Positions 13,701-25,700 of a stretch of 64,000 nucleotides of DNA are shown piece by piece. Location of the stretch: assembly GCA_038373885.1 (NCBI GenBank), contig JAWZYV010012252.1, positions 930,001 through 994,000 on the forward strand, read 5' to 3'. Within the stretch, counting starts at the first letter, position 1. Every line of letters starts with the position of its first letter. The position numbers were made by a program, and so were the translations under genes. The stretch is from Cheiracanthium punctorium. Lineage: Eukaryota; Arthropoda; Arachnida; Araneae; Cheiracanthiidae. A model generated the notes under the pieces. The model saw only the letters and a list, made by a program, of their open reading frames with translations. It ran no database searches and was not told the DNA's origin.

Positions 13701-16700
13701 GTTATTTATAATACTGCAATCAAAGAGTAATAACCTTAAATATTTACTGCACAAATTAATTATTCTCTGAAAAGAAGCTAGCAGATTCAAAAGAAAAAAA
13801 ACAACTTTAAAAAATCTATAGAACCATTTTCAAGTTTTATGCATTATTAACAATTATGTGCGTTGAAACTCGAATTTATCCGTTAGTGCTAGATATTTTT
13901 TCTTCTTAGAAAAGTTATATCAGGAATCTTCCTATCGCAAGCACTATCTCAGAAATATTGGAAAAGACATTACATCGATTGTACTTACTTTTTTTTAAAC
14001 TTAGTAGAAATGCTAATTATTTTCTTACAGTGAATATTGGAAGCTGCTGAGAAAAAGGTGAAAACTGGAACACACTCTGTTTGCGTGATCGGAAAACTTT
14101 GCAGTCTGCAGTTAAATATGATAAATGGTGTTGTTTCGAAAATAAAAATAGTATTAATAATGTACTACAAAATAACTCACGTGTTCAAGAAAAATTACAT
14201 AGTTATGTCACGTGATATAAAGAATTGCAGTAGGAAAAACTTTGTGCTCATCAAATATGTAACTAACTGAAACTTTATAATCGATGTTGCACTCAACATT
14301 TTTTTTACTAAAGGCCAAAACAGAGGTACAGTCTAATGGAGAACAATCTTGCATTATCCATGCAGCGTACCCACATATGTATTTTTGAACTTCGCACTGA
14401 ATTTTCTATACTACCCCTAGTAGCAGTGACGTCACAAGAGGTACTTGAAGATAACTTTTGGACAGCTTTCTGTTAAGGGTCCATGCGATTAAAGTTATAA
14501 TATCTGACATTGATGAAGAAATATGCAAATACATTCTTTTGGAATACTAAACTATTAATAATAAAATAACATCCGATTTGAAATGATGAAGAAAGTTTTC
14601 TTTTGTTACAACAACTATTATAGCTACTAGAATTCAAAATAAAGGCCTACCTACAAGTATTCAGAATACTTGTAACCCTTTCATTTCAACTTCATAGTAC
14701 AAAGAAACTCCTCATTTGAACTACTGTTTTAAAATACGATAATAATACATATCGAAGATGCATCTCCATCAACGTAAAATATAGTATAACATGAGGTTTC
14801 GGTTGAAGGAGGTCTATAAACGAAACAGCTCAAAGAAGAGTACTTTAAAAATAAGTAAATCTATAAAAAGTATGCTTGAATAATGTACAGTGAAACCTCT
14901 CTATTGAACTGTAAAATTAAAAAAAATTAGAAATTTATTTATGTTAAATTTTGTCTCTAATAGAGGTAACGCACAAAGCAAATTTTTCCTGCAATGCTAC
15001 AAAAATATTATTATTGAACTAACTTATGTCTATACAGGAAGAAACTGAAATTTTATTTATGATTTTAAGAACAGTGGTGGAAATTGATTTATGAAATGAC
15101 GGTACTTTTAGAAAAATTATTGAACTGTGCATTCAAATTGGTTAAAATTTCATATACTGCATATTTTTTTTTATTAACAAAATATTTCTGCAAAGAAATT
15201 TTCACATATATTCATAAACAAGAAAAAAAGTTTTTTGTTTGTTTTTCTATCAAAATAACGTGGAAAATGATTTATGAAAATGTAGCTGGTCTTGCTCGTT
15301 GGATTTTAAAGACGCTTTTGACCAAAAGATGCAGCCTATGTACAGTTCACAGAAGTTGTAAAAAGATAGTAGTTTAACTCCCGTTTGTCACGATTGGTAA
15401 AGGACCAATGTTGTCTGAAATTCAAAGAGGCAAAATCGATGCTTTTCTAAAATGTAGTAAATCTGTTCCTGTAATTAGTAAATTACTTAAAAGATCAATT
15501 GGTGTAATGTGTAATTATAAGAGAGACCCTGTGAGTTGCAGCAAAAAATTTAATAAAAAAGGCAATCCACGCTTGACTGAAAGGGATATAGAAGAAGGAT
15601 TCTTCAAAGTTCATCGCAAAATGGCTACTGTTCAAAGTAAATTTGTACTGATTTATGCCTTCCCGTCACTTCTAGAGGAGTTAGACAAATTTCAAGCTCT
15701 TCACAGCACTTGAGATGGTCAAAGATGAAAGCTGCTCCAAAGTTGACGTGTCGTCACAAGCAACTGCTTTTGCAATATGGTGATAAATATATGAAAATGG
15801 GTCAGAAATGAAAGAAAGTAATATTGTCTGACGAGAAAAAGTTTAATTTAGATGGTCCCGATCGTTTAAAGTACTCTTGGAGGAATTTCAGGAAAGAACC
15901 ATATAAGCTATCTTCAGTAGAAACTTTGGTGGTGGAGGTTTAACGTTTGTACAGCTATTGCTTGGAATGGACGACGTGAAATTTTCTTTCTAGAAGGTCG
16001 CAGAACTTATTCGAGTACAGCTTAATCTTAGAAAATTACCTTTTGCCATTTGCATGGAAAAATGACTTCAGTTTCATCTTTATACAGGATAATGCACGTA
16101 TTCATGCTTCAAATGATATGAACAACTGGTTTGAAGAACAAAATATTGCTGTATTAAACCATCCTTCTAATAATACAGATCTTAACCTCATGGAAAATGC
16201 TTGGGCAGAACTTGTTCGAATGTTTTATGGAAATAAACAATAATATACATCGTTTACAGAACCGAGAGCTTCAATAAGTCATATGTGGACATTAATTTAT
16301 CAGAAATATATTGAAAATCTCTTATTTTATCAACGAAGAATAGAATTAAAGAAACTCTGATGAAGAAAGATGCCTTTACAAAATATTAGTTACATTTTAT
16401 TTATAGATTTCATAAATCAATTTCCATATATAAAATTCAAAATGTTCAATATTTGTTTTTATTTACTTATGAGAATGATTTCTTGTTTAAATTATTGGCT
16501 ATGCATTGCATGCATAACATATTAAATATGATACATTTTCAATAAATATAAATAAAGTTATTTTGAAAAAAACTATGATTTCATAAATCAATTTCCAATA
16601 ACAACAAATTATTTCAGCATTATTTTACAGGTTTCTACTTATTTCAATTAAAGTCTCGTGACTTTTATCTCTGTCTATTGATTCTGCTCAATTGCATTTT

Positions 16701-19700
16701 AAGACTGTGTTATTGCTGTGTCGAAACTCTTGCACCCACTGCTTATAGCAAAAGCTTTTTTTTTTTCATAACAGCTTCGAAAATTCATTGGGCTTCTCCA
16801 TAAAAAATTCTCCCCCACCGGATGTGTTTTTGGTTGAGAAATATGGCTATCTGGTCTCCTTGATATCTACAAGCATTGTCTCTTCTCATAAAATCCCCCA
16901 TGAAGTAGTGAGAAATGAATTTTCTCGTGTCTCAAAACGACTATATAATGTCTCGTCTCTTTTCTCAACCACCCCTAGTTTTGACCTGGCACATTTAAAC
17001 CACCACGAAACAGCTTCGTTCAGTTCTCAAAATCACTGGATTGAAATGATTTTGTCAGGGATGAAAAACATATATAAACCAAACATAAACGGTCTTTACG
17101 CAAGGTGATCTTCCAAAGAAGTTTCACTGTATTAGAATTTTAATTAAATGCCATATCAAGAGGAAGTAATCGTTCAAAACTGTCATTAAAGGAAGATCAA
17201 CGTACCTATTTTTGGCAAAAAGTGCCACAGGAAATATCCTACGAAAAGACATCCACCATTGACTGCAAAAGGAAGCATAAATCCTCCAAGCTAATGGAAG
17301 TAAAAATACATTATAAATTGCATCTAAATTGGAAGTCGTATTATTTTAAAATATTTTAAAGGTGTCAAATTAATTAGTATTTTAAGGCTCTCTTTTCCTG
17401 TAAAGTAAAATGGGCTCAAAAATAAAAATGTCTTGCGTGTGTGGTTGTTTGGTTTAAAAATAAACTAACATCGAAACATGAAATTATAAGAAATATATAC
17501 TTAGTAGTTTTTTTATTGAATATAGCATAGAAATTCATGAATTCATGTTCAACAAGAACATGAATTGCTTAAAAAAGCACCCTTGGAAGAAAAGTCCTTT
17601 TTTGTAGAAAATGTCGCAGTTTTATGAGAGCAAATGTCTTGATTACGCCTTGGAATTACTCGGAAATAGATTTTAATAAGGAATTTGTCCACATTTAACT
17701 GAAATCATTGCCGGTATCGACTTCCCGTCCTGTCAGTCACGTTATTGGACACCGAAAAAGGTTTTGGCCCATGTAAGGACCTTAGAGGAGGACGTAAAGT
17801 ACCAACTTTCCTAATAAGGTGGTTCGAAACTTGCTTTATCAGATTCAAGTCTGGAGATTGAATTGTTCATTCCATTCCCTCTAAACAGTGACTTTCAAGT
17901 AATCCTCAACAAGCTCAGCCTCTTAAGTTCAGATTATTCAGGTCGCATAATATCACCCATCAGAACGAATTCATTATAATTTTTTTTTCAATGGCAAGAG
18001 AAAAGGACAAACACTTACAGAATACAAAAAAGTGAATAACATCAAATTCGAAAACAATAAGAGAAAAAAGTCAATATCTCATCAGCAGATGTCTAGCACT
18101 CCAGTATCTCGTTACCTCGGAGTCCCCCAGCAGAGCTGAGCATACCAACAAATGGCCCCTGTCCATGAATTCGTCCTTCCCACAAAGTGTGCAATTTGGG
18201 CTCATGAAAAGTCCAATGCGGTACAGGTGGGCAGCCAGGCAGTCATGGCCCATTGCAAGTCTGAACTCTGCCACAGCTTTTTCGCGGGGTTTATCAGAAA
18301 CACCCTGCTTCAAGTTGCTCCTCTAACTTCTTGAACACATGCGAGAATTGAGCAATGCCTTCCAGTTTTGTCTCATTAGATTTTTTAAGTAAAGTCTCGC
18401 GGAATGGAAGGACTTGTAAGCACATGGCTGCTGAACAATTTGAGTGCCCTTCTTAGCAAGCATATCGGCCTGTTCGTTGCCGTGTATACCACAATGTCCT
18501 AGTATCCATTGGAGTATTATATGTCGCCCTTCTTTTTTCAGACTCTCTAGAAGAGTCCGACAGTCTAGGATATTCTTTGAGATGGGTATTTCCCCAGATC
18601 CGATGGCCTGAATGGCAGCCTTGGAATCTGACAGAATAACAACCTTATTATAAAGGTGTCTGCGACAAGCTGTCTCAGTGCCACATAAATAGCCATAACT
18701 TCGCCATCAAAGGCGGATTTTTGTTTTCCAACAGGCACATAAAAAGAAAAAATGGAGGAAAATATTCCTGCCCCGACATTTGGTGAAAGTTCCGTCAAGG
18801 AACCATCAGTGTCGATATGTAGCCATTCAGGCCAGGGTAGAGGGTGTGGATGGTCTCAAGTGCAAGGATCTTTAAGCTACTATGGGGCAAATGTCTCTTA
18901 AAAAATGGTTGGGCAAGGTCCATCTTAACAGTTAATTTGACTTTTACAGGATTATATGGTTTTAAGAAACCCTGAATAAATTTATCATCGAGTTCCAGTT
19001 TTGCCCTTAGTTCTAGAACTCTCTGTAGAAAACCACCCTAAGTTTTTAGATGGTACATTATTACAGCAGACCCAGAAAGGGATATTAATTCTAATTAGTT
19101 TCTCATAAAGTATAAGAGCTCTCTCCTAAATAACTGTCTGGATGCTTCTAGTACCAGTCAGGAAAACAAGAGAGTCGATGGGAGTAGTCTTCACTGCACC
19201 AACAATCAGCCTGAGGGCCTGATTTTGTATCACCTCCAGTTTTTCAATCACGTTCTTTGGAGCAGAATAAGAACTTCACAACAATACGTGAAAATAGGAA
19301 AAATATATTTTTTATAAGTGATTTCCAGCGTTGTGCGAGCACACCCCCAAACAAAACCAGCTAGGCGTTTAAGAATGCTCAGGTGCTTTTCAACTTTTCC
19401 AATCAAGCATTCAATGTGTAGTTTCCAAGTTAACTCGTTATCGAAGACAACTCCTAAATATGTAAATCTATCTGTATGTAACAATTCTTGATCTCTGTAG
19501 ACCAGCTTTGGTCTGATGCTTTGGTGCATCAATGAAAAAATTCATTATAAATGGCAGCAGTATATACGCGGACATACGAATCGGGGATATCGTTCTAGCA
19601 TTTCACATCAGTCAGAGTCTCTCCATTGAACACATTTAGGTCAATGTCACCATCAAGAAAGATTCCTGCCTAAAATGATAACTCCACCACCTCTGTTACT

Positions 19701-22700
19701 TTGTCTTTCAACAATGTTGGATTGATTAAATCTGTTGCGTTGTTCCCTCCAAACTCCCTGAATTACTCTTCAGTGTGAACTTGACGTTTGCAACAAAATT
19801 ATTCAGAAACCCCTTACTGTCTGTTCCATGAGAAGTGTTTCACAACATAAACGGGTCTTTTCCTCATGTCCGTTCAGGCGTACACACACTAGTGATGGTA
19901 CTGCAAATGCACTATAATCGTATCATCAAAATAGTGTCTTCAGGCACAGCATTTTTTCGCTTTCTTCGGACCAAAAGATCTAGAAAGCGGTCTTTATCAA
20001 GTATGCAACTCACGATTGTCCTCGAATATGTCTTCTCGAGACATAGAATTAAGACTGACTTCACAGTCGTTGACCATGCTTCAAGATGCATTGAGATGTC
20101 TATCAGCATCAGCTTGCGACAACTTCATAGACATCCATCCAACCGCCTGATATCTTAATGAATCGAATAAATAGCTTGTCCCAAAACTTTCTAGAGTCTC
20201 CTGCATATTGTGAAAGAAATTGTTAACAGCGATTGAACATTAACGGTCATGCACAAGATATTAAGAAACTTCGATTTTTGCATTTTTTCCTGCTGTTTTT
20301 CTGAATTGACTACTTCTTTATTCTCTTCGCTCCGGAGGTCAACATATGTGGACCTTTTGGTTTCCACTGTTAAAACGATTATTTAATATTTTTTGTAGTT
20401 CTGAATTGACGTACATATGCATCGATGCTTTAATTTTGAATAAATGATTTTAACGCATGTGAAAAATGTAAATCCTACACACTGACACGCAAATTTTATT
20501 TATGGTTTCCGTTTCACAAAAGAATATTTGAATGCTATTGAAATTTTCTACGTTGAATTTGTGAATATTTCTTGTTTTTCTTTTCAAAATTCATGCAGCT
20601 GAAAAGAACTTGTAGGTCATCATTTATCTATAAAAGTTTCTTGGCAATCTCCGTTTATAGGCGATAACAACTTTTTACTACTGAAAAGGAGATTAAGAAA
20701 GTCTTTTATTCAAGAAATTATTTGAAGATAGGCTTTCCACGTGTAGTTTTTATGTGTAAAAGTTTTTTTTTTTTTAAACAGTTATCAGATTGCTCTTCAA
20801 TTTGAGATGTGATATTTATGTCGGGTCTGAAGTGGTCAAAAATAAAAGTCGTTGCACAAGATTATAGTTCGTTACTAGTATAATGAATATAAGGTGTGAA
20901 TTTTACTATTACTGATATTTTTTAAAAGGTGTACCTCTAGAAGTTGAGGTACAACATATTTTGATGTACTTATCAAAATATGTTGTACCATAACTTTTAG
21001 AGGTCATTGTATTAGGTTGCAGACGTGGTATATTGCCACGTTTTCGCGAAGTTCAATTTTAAACATCTTCAACAGGGGGGGGGGGGAGTAAACCTTGCAG
21101 TTTCTAAGTATCTCCGAATCGCGATAAACAGTTCAAAACAAATTAAAAACTGTATTATGTTCCTTGGCGAAATCACAGTTTGAAATTATAACGTAACCGC
21201 TGCTGTATGTGTTTTCCATTGCTACTAAAATCAAAAACTCATGATTGTTTAATGGTTCAATACACCGCACAAACTCAAAACCACAGATATAAATAGCAGC
21301 CATCTTACCTGATACAGAGCTCCTCCAATGGCAGGACCAATCAATAACCCAAATCCAAACGCCGTTTCTACGATAGACTGAAAATTAAGCGTGATTTTTT
21401 AAAAATTAGTAATGCATTTTAGAAATTATATAAACTACAGACATTTTTTTAATCTTAATTACAAAAATACAGTTTTTTTAACTTACAAATGTTGTAGCAA
21501 TATTTTCTGGAGAAACTGAGGCTGTTATGGTATATGAAGCTGTCATAACAGCTGCAGCACCAGAACCTTCAAGTATCCGAATAACAAAAGCCGTATATAT
21601 AAACACATTCCCAGCTGGAAAATATTCGAGCAACCTAAAATGTAAAAAAGCGGAAGCACTTTTGTAGTAAGTTTAGTATCCAGTTGGACAATATGAACAT
21701 AAATATGCTTAACATGAATTACTGTTAACTCAGAAAGTTGATAAAAGTTAACTCATTACTTTTAACTTCGGAAAGTGTTCGAGATAACTCGTCAAGTTTA
21801 CTATCCTTACGCAATATGGGTAACGATAATTACTTTTAACCCGAAAATATATATTTCTCCCATAAATTTTCGTGTTAGCGAAAAACCATATCCATATTCT
21901 TACTTTTAGATATCCAAGAAAAATAAATAGATCCGTGCCCGTTTAAGAGAAAGCAAAATATTCGTTTCCTTATCAGTATTCGTTTCTTTTCAGCATATTT
22001 AAAACGAATCTTTTAGGGACATTTTTGGTGTAATTTAAAAATTAAATTAAATTTTCTTTATTAATTTTTAAATTTAATTGAACAATAATAATACATTCTT
22101 AATTAATGAATAATTTATTATTACTTCCCATCACTAATTTAGTTTTGGTAAAACAAATCACTCTTATTGAACGTAGATTTAAATTTACAGCCACTATAAT
22201 ATTAATTTAAAGAGCTATGAATATTTTCAATGAATAATAGCACTCATGGATCTTTATACTATGCCAAACAAAAATCAGTGTCAAAAGTAAGATTAACTAG
22301 TAACTACCTATTGCAACTATGGCTATCTAAAGCACTGAAGGCATTAATAATATAGCCTAAAATCTTAAGTACTTACAGAATTTCAAAAATAAAAATGCAT
22401 TGCTTTAGTTTATTTTTATAATATACGTTTGAAAATTATGTATTATCTGCACTATCCGAATCCATATAAAAAAAATTAAGTAAAACTACAACTTTTAAAC
22501 GTAGGAGCTTGTGTAGCCCTAATAGGCGTAAAATAAAAATTTATTCATCCAAAGATATACTGTAAATAAATGAAAGTTTCAAAACTAAGAAAACTTTTGA
22601 GAAAAATATAGCTATTTTACTTTTGCAAGAGATGAAAATTTTTAAATATTAAAAATATTTTTAAAAGCTTTTAAAAATGCCTTTTAAAATATTTTGAACT

Positions 22701-25700
22701 CTTGAAACTTTCCATTTCTTGCAAATTGAAATATCTATGTTTTTCTCAAAAGTTTTCTTAGTTTTGAGACTTTCATTCATTTACATCATATCTTTGCAAG
22801 AATAAATTTTTATTTTATGCTTTTTAGGACTCCATAAGAAAAAAGCTTCTACTTTTAAATTTTACTTTTTGCTTTTTAGTTGCAAATAAAACTTGCGTTT
22901 TATTTGTAACTAAAAATGAAATCATTTCATGGAAGCTTTTTTTATAATTATCGTAAAACATGACTATTACACCATGGAACACCTCTCCCTCCGTCGAACC
23001 TGGGTCTCCTGGGCGAGACCCAGTTATCCTAACCACTAGACCAAATAGGGTCTAACAACGACTACAATACGTCTAACTTCCATAAAGTGGATGCGCTTTG
23101 TTTCTAAGCATGACACGATAACGGATAGACAAAATACAATCTCATAAAAAAGCTTCTAATGAATGACAACAGTAAATCATATCCGTATTCATATTTGCAA
23201 AAGTAGTAAAGGGATGATCAGTGTTTTTATTCCGATCAACTTAAAAGTAAAGTACATCTCTAGTTTCAAGAACGGTTGACTATGAGAAGTATAGAATAAA
23301 TGTACTTTAATAAAAGTGCGACGCACAGTACATTCTGCTTTAAAAGCACAGAAAATTGATTGCAACGTTGATATTTTGAAGTTATAAATACAAAGTTGGC
23401 GTACTCAAAATTATTCAAGAAACTTCATATTCTGAAGCTAACTTTATCTTTTGTAATAATTGGAAAATAGAATCACTGATATTCAAACTATCAATTTTTA
23501 CCATCTAAATTATGTAAATAATAAAAGTCCATCTCCATATGCTAGTAAAGTCATTTTTTTCTTTTAGGTAGAATATTGATAAAAGACATGTCAAATTGTG
23601 TCACAAAACCATGAAAATGCAAAACAGGCTTAAATAAATTAAGTAATATTTCACAAAACAGGTCATTTTTAATGTAAATTAGAAAAATCAACACAACGCC
23701 ATATACGCTGCAATTTCAATTTGATTCCTCCTTTTCGCGTTTTTTAGCTAAACTTTTAATATATGTGTAACATGTTAAAAGCCTTCGGACATGCTTAAAA
23801 GTTAGTGAAATTTGTGAAACTGCTGAGAAAGCTTCAGATTTTTTTCTAAAAAAAGTAACTGTGATTTTTCCACAGAAATACAACGTTTTCATAATTAAAA
23901 TTTTCCTATTGAAAGTGGAGTACAGCGAAAACTACTGTACTAATCTACATGCTACCAAATACCTTCACGACCTTAAGCAGTAAAAAATAACCAAGGCAGA
24001 AAAATGCGCATGGAAAAAATTAGTTCACAAATATCACACCGCCAGATAACGTTTCATATCGGTTTAGTGCGAATAAAACAGACAAATAACCATTCTCAAG
24101 GAAAGAAAAGAATGAAGAGGTCGTGAAAAGCACAGGCTCTATATCTTTTTGCAACTGGAGCATTTGCATATCAGCAACTGTATCGTTGTAAAACGCCACC
24201 TGGTGATAATTTTTGAGTTATTTTTTTCCAACCAGAATGGTCTTATTAAGGCTTCCTGCATATTTGGTGGTATTCTGACTATTAGTTTTCGCGTACATTG
24301 CCCTAAATAGGGACGCTTTAATTATGAACATCCTGCACTTAAAAGAAAATCAAATGTTTGAACAAAGCTAAACGTTTCGCTCAAAACGTTATCAACTAAT
24401 AAAAAATGCCTAGTAATGAAGTGAGAGTTCTTTCAATTCATGGTTTAATTAGATCATTAATTTTTTGTAAGTTTCATGTGACGCTTTTCCACAAAAAGAA
24501 GAATTCTGTAGCGAAATTCTCAATTTTAAGGTACTTTTGCTTTTATCTACATTATGTTGATGGAAGTTGGCTATACAGTCACATTATATCCTTACCGCGA
24601 AACACCAGCTTGATATTTAATGTCCCCAACAATTTTTACTGTTTCTACATTAATCTACAATTTTTTCCTTGCTACTTATTCAGTTTTTACTTATTTGTAG
24701 AAGAAAAACAATGAGTAGTTTTTATGACATCATTTTACTTGGATGCAAATGCTAGAAAAAAAATCATAATTATTCTTACCCAAATAAGCACAAAGCAGCA
24801 CCTGCAAGAAGAGCTCCAAATATTAAAATGTATTTCACTGAAACTTTGGACATCTACAAAATTTACAATTTCTTTTAATTAAGTGCATACAACAGAACAA
24901 ACTACTAGAGATCAGTTATGAAAATATTGCACAAATGCCAATTTGACTAAACAGATAAAAATATAGCACTTTTCAATTTTTATCACGCTATATTTCTTAA
25001 TTTTTGGTAACATTTGAACGGGTCAGTTCAAAATGTACACTCAGTTACTAAGTAAACAGGACTTTTGTGTTATCTGTTATCAAAAGTTATTCTTACTAAG
25101 TTTTCCGTGAGTTCCTTTTAGAAGGAAAAATGACTAAAGTGAAGTTTATTTTAGTTAACTCAGATCACTTTAAATAATTTCCCTGTAAATAAATAAAAAA
25201 AAAATTGTCATTTTTAACGTATGTATCAATATTATACTGTCTTAAGACATTTAAACGTTGGTCAAATAAGATGCAGTTTAATAATAATTTAGCGATGTCT
25301 TATAAAATGGTATCACATAATGCAGCTGTATAAATTACTTATACAGAAATGTGTAAAATAAAAAAAATTAATAATGTTTAAGTGCCATTTTAATAACCAC
25401 TTTTCTAAATGTACAGCACTTTGAAACTGACCCTAGGATATCTTAAATGATAAAATTATCAGAACAAAAATGAACTTTTTTTAAAAAATTATTACTATTA
25501 TTGTAAGAAAAGTAACGCTAAATAGTCATAATTAAAATATTATGAGGTATTTTAAGTCATTTCAAGGGTTTCTTATCTTATAAAATTGCTATTTGCTAAC
25601 CAATATCTTTAAAACCTGAAAAACCCTACCACTATAATTTTGTTTTGAAAATGACATAAATATTCCAATTATTTCATGTATTTTCATAATTCCATTCGTT

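Larger units (their letters stand above)
14888..17129. mobile_element. TIR-bounded pogo/Tc1-like interval
   Basis: The left end CAGTGAAACCTCTCT (from 14888) and the right end, read on the minus strand, CAGTGAAACTTCTTT (from 17129) match at 13 of 15 bases. Each is flanked by TA, as in the mariner/Tc1/pogo group. The outer interval has no transposase of its own that I recognise. The Tc3-like element lies inside it. The pairing is inferred from the ends alone. Confidence 0.5.
9522..17205 (-). other. SLC18B1 intron 7
   Basis: A 7.7-kb intron. It contains the transposase relic at 10.7-11.4 kb, the hairpin at 12.36 kb and the nested DNA transposons at 14.9-17.1 kb. The stretches 9660-10720, 11450-12350 and 12450-14880 hold no gene I can support; they contain G- and A-runs near 9889 and 10118. 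Confidence 0.85.
17291..21308 (-). other. SLC18B1 intron 6
   Basis: A 4.0-kb intron dominated by the LINE remnant at 17980-19535. The part 19540-20920 has no recognisable element, though 19560-19830 could be more decayed LINE. The perfect-looking hairpin at 20933 follows. Confidence 0.85.
21635..24779 (-). other. SLC18B1 intron 4
   Basis: A 3.1-kb intron with the foldback element at 22492, a second hairpin and the tRNA-Glu-like relic. I see nothing supportable in 23060-24770; the open frame at 24406-24714 there has no family features. Confidence 0.85.

Noticed and set aside
16730..16745. Right terminus of the Tc3-like element at CCCACTG
   Set aside because: It shares only CAGTGG with the left tip and has no TA flank. 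The doubled inverted repeats place the end near 16597.
16788..17108. 106-codon plus-strand frame near the Tc3-like element
   Set aside because: It has no transposase motif or homology that I recognise. It starts at an arbitrary Met in non-coding flank of the outer element.
19835..20158. 107-codon plus-strand frame
   Set aside because: It has low-complexity basic and serine composition with no motif, and lies next to the LINE remnant. It is probably decayed LINE or chance.
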